DNA from: Branchiostoma lanceolatum
Lineage: Eukaryota > Chordata > Leptocardii > Amphioxiformes > Branchiostomatidae
Assembly (NCBI RefSeq): GCF_035083965.1
Contig: NC_089727.1
Span: 18,975,269-19,039,268 of the forward strand
DNA length: 64,000 nt
Direction of reading: 5' to 3'
The stretch's first letter is position 1; each line of letters begins with the position of its first letter. This document shows, in pieces, positions 22,704 to 35,028 of the stretch. Position numbers and translations under genes: made by a program. Below the pieces are notes generated by a model, which worked only from the letters and a program-made list of their open reading frames with translations, was not told where the DNA came from and searched no databases.

Positions 22704-23839
22704 ATTGTCCTGACATGATTTTTAAAGATACCAAACGTTTAAATCTTACTACACGGCACCATATTTTGGTCACCTTTTCGTCCATTTTCTTAACAAAATC
22801 AGTTCCTTTTTGTGTAATTTCGGAATGGAATCAACTAACTAGTAGATTTGGCCCAATGAAAATTTAATCGAATATTTTGCAACTTACTTACAGGAAAAAT
22901 TTATCAATAACTGTTGTAAAAACTTAATTTGAGCACAATACAGCATGCAAAAATGCCACAACAGCTCTTGTTTTTTTAAGATACATTTTTGAAACTTCTG
23001 AAGTGTCCTGGCTGCAGGTGCGAACTGACCGAAGAAGATACGTGGCGAACATCAAAAACGTAAGTCTAAACATTTATAACTTGTTAGCCTTATTTGGAGA
23101 AGACTTCCGCAGCTGAAACTTGGACCGCTCCGAGAAACGGGGGCATCAGCTGAGGGAAGTCAGATCCTTAGAACTTGAGAATATCAATGGAAATCTTATG
23201 ACTTTGAACTTAGCCGCAGAGAGAGAGGAACTATCTATGCCATCGTAACCACTACTTGAACATTCTTGTACATTCCTGGATTTGAGAATAAAGTTCTGGT
23301 CTAGGAACACTTCCGAGTAGCCTGAATCCATTCGAGTAATCATAGCAAAGAGTCAAGTTCACCAAGTGTCGCAAGATAGAGGTCGAAGTGATTATTGTAA
23401 ATTAAACTAAAGTAAACTTCAATTCATGAAACTACATTTTATATCATAGGCAAACTATGTATAATAATACGTTTCTCGCTTCTCGGGATGTAGTTTAAGA
23501 TCGAGTGTAGATCTGAGAGGATCTTCACTTAGATCTGACGGGCCTTGCCAAGGGGGAGGACTTGTTTAACGGCGACTTCACGCTTATGAGGTTTTTCCGA
23601 AGCGTGTTGTCTGCAAGTGACGTCTAATAAACGTCGGGCTTGATACCGTAGGAGTGATAATCGATACATGCATTTCCTACTAATATGTGATTTTAGAATC
23701 TGTCGCTTTAAAAGCAAAATCTGTCGCTTTCAAAGTTTAGAAGTATTCCTACGTTTTGGTTGTGTTCTGTGTTTGGGACCAGTGAATTATTACTTAAGTT
23801 TTAAAGTTTAGACTGGGAATTTTATTTTATATGTCTTTT
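22704..23839. other. Intergenic, no gene recognised
   Basis: AT-rich sequence. Open frames are short and lack splice partners. Confidence 0.4.
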
Positions 23840-24703
23840 GTCTTTGTCTTTTTATTTCGCACAGGTAAAAGAATTTTGCATACATATAACAGGTCAATAC
23901 ACATAGTGCCGGGGAAGGTAGAGACCAATGTGGTCTATAATATTCCATCCCCATTTTTCAAACAGAATAAATTACAATGATAAATTAAGATATAGAGAAA
24001 AAATGACAACTTAATATCGTAACAAATAACAAATCAATAACTAATAATAACAATAACAAAAAACAAGAACTAAATTATTATATTAAAGAAACAATTACCT
24101 AACTGAACACAGAAAAATTACCAACTAAGTAAGAAAGGAAACAATTCGATAAATAATAACGATGCAAATAACGACAAGCATATATAACAACACAAGTCAA
24201 TAATACAAAAAATGCACCCAGACATGCAGGATATAAATGAAAAACCAAAGAATAGAAGGTTAAGCAAAGGATTGATTGTTTAAAATGGAGCTTTTTAACA
24301 TGTTTTTGAATCTCAGTAGTGATTTGCAGTTTTGTAAGTTTTCATGTAAGCTATTCCAAGTTTGCGGGCATCTGTACATCATGGAGAACATTCGCTGCTG
24401 TGTTTTTGCTTGTATCTGTTTCAAGTTGTTTCGTTGCCTTGTATTATAATGATGAAATTCCGAGTTGTAGTGAAAGAGACGTTTGAATTGATTTGGTACA
24501 CAGGAACTATCATTGATTATTTTATGGACAAAAATAGAAGTTTGAAGCTTGTTAATATCATATATAGTCATAACTTTTAGATTACGAAAAAGCGATAAGG
24601 AGGGGAATGTGTATGAGACATTTGAAACTAAACGAACAAAACGTTTTTGTAAGAGTATATGTGTGTTCAAGTTTGGGAGACGGGTTCGCAACCCGGCGTG
24701 CAT
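23840..24703 (-). mobile_element. 5'-truncated LINE (non-LTR retrotransposon), 3' end
   Basis: The frame at 24260-24703 encodes the extreme C-terminus of a LINE reverse-transcriptase polyprotein: ILLQKRFVRLVSN, then HYNTRQRNN and a PQTWNSL-like motif, as in CR1/jockey-type elements. It ends in a stop and is followed by a long A/AAT-rich 3' region down to about 23850, with TTTATTTCGCACAGG at its far end. The reverse-transcriptase core is missing, so the element is 5'-truncated and dead. Confidence 0.75.
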
Positions 24704-25148
24704 GGTGTGACGTGGTCACCCTGCCTTGGGGGCAAGTTTTCCCCATTTTCCAGACAGTTTCCCTGTCGGCAATGTTTTCCAAAAGTCAAGTCTCCGGACT
24801 CTCGAACAGTTTGCAGTGGTTTTACGCCTTAAATGAAAATGTCGAACATGAAAACGTAAGTATTATCAACGATAGGTCTCAACCTTGACTGTTGTTGATT
24901 CATCACTTTAATTTTGTTACAAAATGAATTATTTTCATCATTTGTTTCTTAGACAAGCAACTCTGTTCCTGAGACGATAAAATGTGTGTGGGCTGCAAAA
25001 ACATCAGAGTTCAATGAACCAGTGCATTAATAGGTTTGTCCATGAATTGTTGTTGTTTATAACTTGGCATCTAAACTTTTACAAGTCTGGGTGTTCTATT
25101 GGTAGTCTGAATCTATGATAACATTTATGTCATTTTATTGTGCATTAA

Positions 25149-25584
25149 AGGAAAGCTACACAAAAAATTGAAAATCCTTCTATGCTATGCTTAATATATT
25201 CCAAAGTCAAATTCTTACTTCAAGTAGTTTCACATAAGTCCGTCATATTTCTGGGATTTTCCACAGTTTGTAACTTATGCCGTGCTGACGCCTTCTCGCC
25301 TAATAATTGAATTATATGACGTCAGTGTTTCAAATCTTTCACCTGATGATTTAATTTTAGAACACTGACGTCATATAATACAATCATCAGGTGAAACATT
25401 TGAAACACTGACGTCATATAATTCAATTATCAGGTGAGAAGGCGTCAGCACGGCATAAGTTGCAAACTGTGGAAAATCCTAGAACTATGACGGATTTATG
25501 TGAAACAACTTGAAGCAAGAATTTAACTTTGGAATATATTAAGCATAGCATAGAAGGATTTTCAATATTTTGTGTAGCTTTCCT
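25149..25584. mobile_element. Fold-back miniature element with TTAA target site (piggyBac-like)
   Basis: Inverted arms of roughly 190 bp start AGGAAAGCTACAC and end GTGTAGCTTTCCT. TTAA stands on both sides (25145-25148 and 25585-25588), the target duplication of piggyBac-type transposons. The centre has several copies of ACTGACGTCATATAAT-like sequence, which contains the CRE-like palindrome TGACGTCA. It ends about 70 bp before the start codon of the nuclease-helicase gene. Confidence 0.75.
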
Positions 25585-25656
25585 TTAACCCACCAGTCCC
25601 TAATTATTGCTTTCTATTAGAATTACTGACGAAAATCTATTTATCTTTGCAGAAAC

Positions 25657-28251
25657 ATGGGTAGCAAATCAACGAAGTTTATCCAACATACGGCACAAGA
25701 AAGCCTATCAAATGATAACCAGCCAAATCGCAGTTTCGATGATGAAACGTTAGACTGGATTTCCAAACATTTTCCACATTGGGATGATATAAGTGCTAGG
25801 AATACATATATTATTCCAGCCACCTTTCCCGACCTTTCAGTTTCAATACGTCAGGCCACCAATCTTAAGGGTCAACTTGCCGAGAAACTTGTTTTTGACA
25901 TTTTAAAGAAATTTGGGGATAAAACAGGGCAGCCCATGTTTGTAGTACATTCTTTTAAATTACAAGAGAAGGGAAACAAAATAACGGCCTCGCCTAGAGA
26001 TCTGGGAGACTCTGACATTGTAATTATTCATCGCGAATATGGCGTCATATTCTTTCAAGTGAAAGCTGCTGATAAAATTACTAATAAGTACAAGATGGCA
26101 TCAAAACAACTAAAAAAAGACAAACAACATTTAATGGACTTTTTAAAGGAAAACAGTTCTTCCAAAGATTTAGGGGAACAGGAAATGACGTATAGTGCAT
26201 GCGGCTTTGTGGTAATGCCAAACTGTCCAAAACTAGAGGCCGAGCGCGAGAAAAAGACGGGGTGTTTTAAAGAAGACATCGAGACAGAAGATGCCTTTCA
26301 GGAGTGGTGGGAGGAGAACCTACGCAGATCAGAGGCGTTCACTCCAAAAATGTATAAACTGATGGCCATAAGGTATGTCATACTTTTACAATTGTGCAAA
26401 CATCAATTGCCGGTTTGAATAGTTACATGCTGATCGAGTTGTCTTCTCTAACGACACAACAACTCAGTGACAAGGTAGAAATAATATTTGGGAAGAATTG
26501 AATAGCATTATTGAGTATCAAATTTTGGCCCAAGTTGTGCATTGACTTGCTCAACGTTTAATCCACGATGAAGGAAACAATTGCATGTAGATTTGTTTCC
26601 CATGTCCTTCAATCCTTTTTGAAGTTTGCATGCAATATCTAAATTGAAAAAATAACGTGAGATGGTCTAAATGTCGAGGCTCACATTTTTGGTGAATCAC
26701 ACATCGGAATTTCGAACCCAGATATGTATGCACTCTGCAGTTAAATGAGGCTTTACCTTGGTATTCAACAGTATTGGTATTGAAACCCATTTATCCCAAA
26801 AAGAAATACAAAATGGCTACCTACATCGCCATACTTCAGAACTAAAGTAAAGAAATGGGGACTGTTGTGCTACGGATCTCATTGTACTTTTACAGAAGAC
26901 ATTGGGCACCTACACAGGGACATATTTTCCTTGTCAATGATACAGAGATCATGTCTATATATATGTTTGTTTTAGGTATGTAGGCCGTGCTGTAACCACC
27001 TGTGTGAAAAATGTGGTACTTGGAGAGATACACGAGAGGTTGATTCAACTAACAGAAAAGCAGCTCAACATCCTGGCAGGTGATGAACCAAAGCAAAACA
27101 TCATGGGAGCAGCAGGTAGTGGCAAGACTTTGTTACTACTGAAGAAGGCAAAACAAGTGGCAAAAGGACTCAGCAAAGATGAACGACTCTTGATTATGTG
27201 TTACAATAAACCGCTTTCGTTGAACTTAGAAAAACAATTCTCGAATCAAGGGGGGACGATGGGAAGCATAGTTTCCAAAATCATATCAAGCATCTTGGGT
27301 AACTGCTATTTGGCGTATTTTATCACCTGGTTGTTTAACCTTCATCATCGACGAGTAGTTGTTAAAACATTTGTCTCCCTCTTACTGGAAATTAAGTATG
27401 GTAGTACCCACCATTCAGCACCATCAGGTGAAGAAGAAAAGAAACAACTTGTTATCGACTGTATTGAAAAGCTATCTCCAAGCCCTTGCACAGATAAAGA
27501 GATTACCGCACAGACCCACAAATATGAACATGTGTTTGTGGATGAAGGTCAGGACATGTATGGGCAATGGATGGAACTCATTAACCTATTGCATGCGGAT
27601 AGTGATAAAGAGAGAAGGTACAAGTGGGTTTTCTTTGACAACAACCAAACTGTTCACATCATGGGACCAAACAACACCAACATAACATCACAGATCACGA
27701 GTAAGGCAAAAGAGATGAATGAAGTCATTCGTAATACTTTCAACATTTTCGAGTGTTCCAAGAAATTCTTGCCTCCGTCTGTCGACGCTGAAATTGCCCA
27801 TGGCGTCACTGGACTGCAAGTTAAATGGGTATACGTTTCGAAATCATATGTCAAAAGCCAATCTCAATTTTGGAATAAAGGAGCAAACCTAGCAAAACAG
27901 GAAGTGAATATTTTGGTTAAAGACAAAGTAGCTAAGTCTGATATCGTTGTTCTCACAACTGATAGACGTAGTCGTCATGAAGTGTGCAAATATCTGTCGC
28001 GCGAGCCCAAATTGCTAACACAAAATGCAGAAAAGGCTATTGAATCTCCAAACCCCTCCGCCATTACTGTTGAAAGTATCAGAAGGTTTAAGGGGCTAGA
28101 GAGAAAGGTTGTCATCTTGCTTGATCCACCTTTTGACGACAAAGACAATATGAGCCTCAACTATGTTGCGATGTCCAGGTGCTTTTGCCTTCTTATTATT
28201 ATAACAAGTGAAGAAAAGAAACAACTGTATGACGCTTTCAAACAAAAGTGA
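25657..28251 (+). CDS. PD-(D/E)xK-type nuclease fused to UvrD/Rep-like SF1 helicase, 663 residues
   Basis: Two exons: 25657-26372 (donor GTATGT) and 26976-28251 (acceptor GTTTTAG, stop TGA). The join restores RYVGRAVTT in phase. A likely 5' UTR acceptor (TTTGCAG) precedes the start ATG (AAACATGG). Residues 1-6, MGSKST, fit the N-myristoylation rule. Residues about 70-150 form a NERD/Mrr-type nuclease fold: KGQLAEKLVFDIL helix, then DSDIVIIHREYGVIFFQVKA, with D and QxK as catalytic candidates. The second part has Walker A GAAGSGKT, a motif Ia region (LLIMCYNK), Walker B VDEGQD, motif III WVFFDNNQ, motif V TVESIRRFKGLE and motif VI NYVAMSR. All core SF1A motifs are present, so ATPase activity is likely. 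NERD-helicase fusions are known chiefly in bacteria. A role in defence or nucleic-acid processing at membranes is inference. Confidence 0.9.
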
Positions 28252-30867
28252 ATCTCTAAACATTTAAACATTCCATTGACTTTTGATTCCTCCATAGTTG
28301 ACCTGAGCGTTGTGTTGCCAGTAACATATGAACATACAAATCTAGACACTAAATTCCATAAGAATGATTCTGTATTGTTGTGATTTGAAAAAAGAAAATG
28401 TTACACTATGTGCATATTATTCGAGAAAATTAATTTGCACCTAATAGTTAGACAAAGAAGCCTATTATCAATTGTCATCATAAAACTTATCATAAAAACT
28501 TATCATAACTCATTATAAAAAATATCATTGAAATAGTTTATAATAGAGTACCTGGATGTTTCAAAATCGTTTGGTTAGTATTTCAATGTTATGTTAGTAC
28601 GTTATAATAAGATGTTTAGTTGTTTTGCCTATGCTTTTAGATTTTATTTTGTAGATTTTATTATAGATTGTTGGTTCTCTTGTATTACATGTAGTCCATG
28701 CATGTGTCTTGTTAGTTTTGTCATTTTAATGCCAAAGAAATATAATTCAGTTCATATTATTATGTAGTATTGGCTGTAGTATTATGCAGTATGTAGTTTT
28801 TTTGTGTGTATGAAATTGTTTAGATAAAGAAAGACATGTACATATGAATTTAACTGTACGTATACATTTAACAACTAGCAAGCATGAATATTTCAAAGCT
28901 AAGATCATATATAATTGTGCCTGCATGGGTTGCACCCCTCATTACTGTTTCTAGATATACCCAAGTAATACCATGGTATTATGTATTTAGCTGAGACGTT
29001 TATTACATTCCATATACACATTTTACATGTATGTACACCATGTCGTGTTCGGGATCAGTTGGTCAGAATGTACACATTGCCTGTTGCAGATTGAATCATA
29101 TGTGCTGAATTTGTAAATAATCTTCAAAGAGCAAGAGAAGAACTTTATTGCGAGACAATTGTAACTGGTACATGTATGTATATATATATGGCAACTTTGG
29201 CACATGAGAGTTAAACTATTGCGAATTGTTGACAAATATAATAACTAATCTAATCTATATATGACTTACAGTAAATAGCCTACAGAATAATGTACATGCT
29301 GACGCTCTGAAATACAATATGTTGGTAACAGTATGCTGTGTCAGGAATGTATGATATTGTCTCGTTTTTGCGCAGAGTTATATACAAATTTGCCTACATG
29401 GATGAATAAACGAACATGGCATGATAATATCATATTAAATATCTCTGTCCTGGTACATGTAGGTGGTAATATTGTGTCCATATGACTAAAGAATAAAACA
29501 CGTTAAAGCATTCTTGTCTACTTGTTTCCTTATTCTGTATTTAGCTTTCAGAAAATAGTGCTAAAATGCATGAATGTGATGGCTCTAAGGCTATTGACTG
29601 AACCAATTCCCATGCCGTTATATTAAAAGGCACTGCAACAAAACAGCCGATAACTTTTGAAAATTAATACTAGAGTACTGCCAATCACCGTGATATGGAG
29701 TATGGCCGGGGATAGACTACAAAGCCATGTTTCTGCCCATTCTAAATAAATGCTTTAACACTGCTAGGGGTTTATCATTATACCTGAGGTCATTGAGAGA
29801 GGTATATGTCAACAGTTGTGGCGTGGTTATTTTCAGCAGTCTGTTGTTAAGGCTTGCCCTAACTCGACGATAATCCTTATCGCTAGCCTTAACCCTAAAC
29901 ATATACCAAACCCTAATCCCAACTCCAAGCATGCGCACTACTTCGTGAAGCAGAAATTTAGCGGGGCAGAAATTTGGTGTCACACCGGCGTACATAATTT
30001 TGGGGGTGTAGCGCTGATTCACGATTTTCAAATATCGGGGCCAGGTTCTTTTGCTGGAAAAATTATACCTGCCGTCTTTAAAGCATGCTAGGCTTTGAAC
30101 TGGGGCGCACAATTGATCGGCTTAGAATTGTATAGCACGGTTTAGCATTTACTGAAACAGGTTTTAGAAAACAACAGTACCAATACGACCTAGTCTACAA
30201 TAGCTCAAACAAATCGGCTCCTTAATTATGTATAGGTAGCTTGTTCTTATAACTAACTCTATGTAAGGAAATGCTGTGTCATGCTATGTCAGGAGGATTA
30301 TAGTTTTTGTCGTACAAAATTGTATAAATAAACGATCACGCGATAAAGAACAAATGGCTTTGCCGCACCTGTAATACTGTAAGTCTTGAAATATTCGCAA
30401 TGATTTTATTTCCGAAGTTACTTCTCCACAGCGAAATCTTGACACCACATGCATTTCCATCGTATTACTATTGTATTACAGAATTGGTTCAATTGCAAAC
30501 TTAATAACACCGTTAAGATTTCATCTACTCTCGTACCTACCGCCAACTGGGCCACGCGAAAATAAAGGGATTTGCAGTATGTTGTGCTTTGTACTTATTC
30601 TCGTGCGAAGCTTAGGTTTATTGTCATTGGTGTTCCCCACAACGTGTGGAATTCCGCTCTTTATATTCGGCAAGAAGCTTACGTTTTACACGATGTTTTA
30701 TAAGTTTCCTTTGAAATTCTCGGGCTAATGTCCAACTTCAACTCAAGATCCCTTCACAAAGAGTTGGCATTTGGTATGACGTGTCCGCAGTTCTACCTTT
30801 TGACCTTTCGCCCCCGCTACCGTACATGGTCTGACCCACTATGTACACCAATACGTTACGTAGGGCA
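28252..30867. other. AT-rich intergenic stretch, no gene recognised
   Basis: Probable 3' UTR of the nuclease-helicase gene at first; AATAAA occurs at 29405-29410. At 29890-29930 is a scattered AACCCTAA-containing repeat. No coding exon can be supported. Confidence 0.4.
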
Positions 30868-31043
30868 AACATTATCTCCAAGCAGATGTGTGCTTGCTTT
30901 ACTTTTTTGCGTCTTTTTGCACATCTGATACACTGTAATGATGTTCTTTTCTGCCTGTGACATCTATAGCCAAACGTTATACTAGAGTGACGAAGAAAAC
31001 GTTAAAAATCAAGCTGGGGCGTTTCACATCTGCTTGGAGATAG
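30868..31043. mobile_element. 176-bp terminal-inverted-repeat miniature element
   Basis: Left end TATCTCCAAGCAGATGTG and right end CACATCTGCTTGGAGATA are exact inverses. A lone right end also occurs at 58386-58402. It lies 160 bp upstream of the start codon of the gene at 31206, so it may sit in that gene's promoter. Confidence 0.75.
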
Positions 31044-31205
31044 GAATAAACACCTGTCCGTACCGTGGATAGGCATGCATGCCGCCGCCAGGCAACCCGG
31101 GTTTGTTTGTACACCTCTGTTTGCTAAGCCACCTCTTAAAAGCAGATTTGTACGAGGGCCAAACGGAGTGGGTTGTTGTTCGGGACGTTTGACGTGTACG
31201 GTCGT

Positions 31206-33629
31206 ATGCTTAGAAGGAAAAGTTCTCGCAACACGAGTTTTGTACAATCCAGTGTTTTGGATATTGAGGACGTTAGGAAATTCCTAATGGCGGCTAGTAT
31301 GGAGTCTTCGGGAAGACTAGATCGGGTTTATTTCGACGACAATTTGTTCCGTAATCGGAGATTGGACTCTGTCAGACGAGGAGCCGATAACCTTCGATTG
31401 TTGGAGAACATGGCGAAAACACACTGGAGAGAGAACAACCCCCACCGACCGGCCAAGAGAGTTACCTTCCTGTCCAGTGTCGACCACGACCGCCAAGGCG
31501 AAAGGAGCGACACGGTAAAAGACTCCAAGAACTTAACTGCTGCGAAGCAGAGAACTGTTACGACAAAACCTGGTCAAGTAAGTCAATATAATGATTTCCA
31601 TGTCAAATTCGAGTCTCGTGACTTGAAAAAGAGTAAAGGAAAAGGAAAATTCGTCAGCGAAAGCGAAAGTTTACCAGATGTGAAGAACAATTATAGTAAT
31701 TCGGGACGGACTTTAGTCCATGTACCGCCTCAGGGGATGAGACATTCTACAGGTACCGTCACCATAGCAACCAAACCACAACAACCGCCCAGGGCACTGG
31801 TCGCGTCAGTGCACCTCGACATGCAAACTTTCCGTCGAACAAGCTTTCCCGTGAGCTCGCCAACTCTCACCGTAAACAAAGTCACGCAGCCGGCGGCACG
31901 CAAGGACCTGGTAGCCGCCAGCGTGAACCTTCCGCCGCTTCAACTGCCTCATTTACGCCGCAGACTAAACAGGACCGAAACGCAGTTCACTTGTAACAAC
32001 GGGTTCGTAACGCTGACGAACAAAACCGGGCAGCGGCCGCTCAATATCAGCTCTATCCCAGACATGGAGGGTTTAACGGAGGATCTGTGCGACCCACTGC
32101 ACCGGGCCGACCGGGAGACATCGGCGGTGATGCGGCGAGAGAACACCAGGTATGTTGCACGTTGTCAGACCGTTATCGTCACGAAAAAAACGTTACGTCT
32201 CTGCAACACTGTAAATGCATTTAAGTTCGCGAGGTTTTTATTTCACACTAAGGCGAAATTTGAGTGTTTGCGGTGGTTTTAAGTTTGCGGCAGCGCTGTA
32301 GTCACATACTGGTACAGTACTGGACAAAAACGTTCGCGGTGGCTTCAAGTTCGCGGTGAAACGGTCGCCGCGAAAACCGTGAACATAAAGCCACCGCGAA
32401 CATTTCTGCATTTGCAGATACATATTTAGTTCAATGTTGTTGTGATATGCGATATTGCATTTGCGATATCTTAGCACGTTATTTCTGTGATATCGTAAAC
32501 TTCCCTATCACAACATGTACACACATGTACGTATACGCTTGTTGAAGGTGCACTTTTCAATACGATATTTTGTCACGGAAATTATAGAGTTGTATAAAGG
32601 ATATGTATGGGCATCGTTCATAAGAACCCAAAGCAATTTTAGGGACAAAAAAATGGAAAGCGATACTGAAATCTTTATTGTACTGATATTTGCTAACACT
32701 GTTTAGCAGGTTCGTGTAATAACTTCATACTTTGAGAATTTCAAAACCGTGCAAAAAAGATGATCCCCTTAATTTCGCGAGCCTACAAAAACCCCGGCGA
32801 GGATTTTCGGTGAGTTCTCACAATACAACAAGGTCATGTTTTTGCACCATGAACGTCGCTATACATTTTGATAGTGTTGTTTCAACTAATCATTTATGAT
32901 GGTGATGATGATCCACTGCATTCTGCGGCTCGGAGGTTGTGAAAACACAGCTTCTTGGCTGAAGAAAGGGGCAAATATGGCACCTCTGAATGCCCTGTTC
33001 AATGCCAAGGTTCCTGTCACAGTGATAGACTTATCCAGTATGGGTTTGTTTGCATGTTGTCCATGACAAGCACTTGCAACAGCTTGGTCGAAAAAAACAA
33101 GTTCAACTATCGCTTGCACAACAAGTCTGATAATTGATTTCAAGAGGTTGCCCTCTTCATGCCGTTGTAGAAATGACTAAATAAATGGACTTTTAAAATA
33201 CGATTTTCGGGCCCTAATATTGCCTTTGAGGTCTTTTTCGTTCCAGATTCTGATACGGTTTCTTTTATACTACGATTGTTACACCAAAGACGTACGTTTG
33301 TTTAAGGTACTTTTTTCAATACGATATTTTGATTTACACGGAAATTATGTCATACCGACAGGGTGCTGCTACGGAGAGTGGACCACATCCTGGACCCCAA
33401 CAGACTTCAGATGAGCAGCGCCGCCTGTTCGTCTACACTCGAAGTGCAGGGCAGGTCCGGCTCTCCCACTATGTCGTCACAAGACGTTGGACTACGCCGG
33501 GAATACGTCTTAAAGAAGACTCACATTGATCTTAAAGACATTAGGGACAGTAGTGATGATTCGACCCCCCCTGGGCACAGACTAGACGTGCACACTAAAT
33601 GCCAACGGTGGATAGATTCTTTCAGCTGA
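31206..33629 (+). CDS. Unrecognised two-exon gene, about 403 residues
   Basis: Exon 1 31206-32149 (donor GTATGT), exon 2 33362-33629 (acceptor ACCGACAG, stop TGA). The join keeps the frame and reads RRENTRVLLRRVDHIL. Exon 1 has coding character through 310 codons: a basic N-terminus (MLRRKSSRNTSF), a charged helix (RRGADNLRLLENMAKTH), then a long Ser/Thr/Lys-rich, probably disordered middle with PQQPPRA and LPPLQLPHLRRRLNR. The C-terminus has KKTHIDLKDIRDSSDD and ends WIDSFS. No signal peptide, membrane segment or enzyme motif is visible, so a cytosolic or nuclear scaffold is plausible. I do not recognise the family. A second in-frame ATG at about 31287 (MAASMESS) could be the real start. Confidence 0.65.
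32200..32430. repeat. GCGGTGG-rich inverted repeat in the intron
   Basis: Repeated blocks of TTCGCGGTGG with TTTTAAGTT or CTTCAAGTT and their inverse (AAGCCACCGCGAACAT) form an imperfect fold-back around 32330-32402. A similar block lies near 14865-14930. Confidence 0.5.
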
Positions 33630-33867
33630 ATATATGCATGCAGGCCTAGATTGTAGAGAAAATATTTCAGCCAAAAGGCTAATCATTACAAATTACTGTT
33701 GTAGCCTTCACGAGATTCCTCTTTGGGATAAAACATTTACAAACGGTGGTCGGAAAAGTTGCAGGATGACGTCAACGTCCAGCAATGTCTGGCGAACACA
33801 TCTGTGACATTACATTGTGTAGTGAAATCCTTTTCTCCGTAAATATTTTTCATCAGGTTGGTAAGTC

Positions 33868-34252
33868 ACTGAATAAAAATACTCTATTTTACACAACCAA
33901 GAGATTTATTCCACCGACGTTTCGATGACCACCTGTCACCTTCTTCAAGGCAATTCTGACTGGTTCACAAAGCAATGCAGCACAGGTTTTGCTGCTTATA
34001 AATAATAATGAGATGCATTCCCAAACGAAAAGTATTTACGTTTGGGACCGCATAGTGATGTCATCCCCTGTGATTGTACATATGTAAATTCTTTGCGTTT
34101 GGGAATGCATCTCATTTTTATGTATAAGCAGCGACACCTGTGCTGCCATGTGAACCAGTCAGAATTGCCTTGAAGAAGGTGACAGATGGTCACCGAAACG
34201 TTTTTTGTGGAATAAATCTCTCGGTTGTGTAAAAAAGAGTCTTTTTATTCAG
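33868..34252. mobile_element. Long inverted-repeat element with GAAGGTGACAG-type motif
   Basis: Left arm from CTGAATAAAAATACTC through ACACAACCAAGAGATTTATTCC; right arm is its inverse, through GGAATAAATCTCTCGGTTGTG to GAGTCTTTTTATTCAG. Inside, the left arm (GTCACCTTCTTCAAGGCAAT) and right arm (ATTGCCTTGAAGAAGGTGAC) also pair. A GGTGACAGATGGTCACCGAAACG block is reminiscent of motifs found in Penelope-like retroelements, but no reverse transcriptase is present. Confidence 0.6.
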
Positions 34253-34812
34253 GAATCCTTTTCAATTCTTAATGTAACCCCAAAGGTCTAATAGACCACT
34301 ATGAATGGATCCGTAATTAACACTTCTATCAAGCGCTGGCAATAGAGACGTCGTCATAAAGAACATCGATCTAATAAACGATTGTTGAGTAATACGTTCC
34401 TTCGTTTCTATTGTTGTTGTTTTAGTCTTCTTAATTTACAACGTCTGGGCTTTGTTGTTTCGGGAGATCTATCTAGAATGAATCTCTAGCAATCTCAAGG
34501 AATTCTATACCTGTAAAATGTGCAAGTTAGCTGTAGGTGAACATCACCATGGCATAAATTATGTAAATGTGTAAGTCACCTACATAGAATTTACAAAAAC
34601 TGTCTGCCTGTCTGTTGAATCATAACACTGTACGAAATAACGAATTTGCGGGGGTGGAAATCGTGTTCCACGTGCCTGCAAATTCGAGTTTTCCGTGACT
34701 CTCCAGGTCGTGTCGACCTGCTCAGCTCTTCTGCACGGGACCCGCGCCGACCCGGGATTTACCGCGAATGCACCACTTAGGCTGCGCAGGAAGTGTCCGC
34801 GCCCTGTTAATT

Positions 34813-35028
34813 CTCGTGCAGCTAGAGGGAAACCCATACACATGTCCTGCCCAGTGAACGCTTTGCTGCCGGTATCTGCATAATTTAGCGACAATTATCA
34901 CCTAATTATCATTTAATTACTCGTGCAGCTAGAGGGAAATTCATACACACGTCCTGTCCAGTGAACATGATTGCCGCCGGTAGCTGCATAATTTAGCGAC
35001 AATTATCACCTAATTAGCATTTAATTAC
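34813..35028 (+). repeat. Tandem duplication, about 107-bp unit, two copies
   Basis: Two copies of CTCGTGCAGCTAGAGGGAAA ... AATTTAGCGACAATTATCAC follow head to tail, with a few differences such as ACACATGTCC versus ACACACGTCC. Confidence 0.75.

Noticed and set aside
24607..24888. Plus-strand frame of 93 codons
   Set aside because: It overlaps the LINE coding frame on the other strand and shows no protein character.
29880..29930. AACCCTAA motifs as an interstitial telomere
   Set aside because: Only isolated, imperfect copies in a longer non-telomeric repeat.
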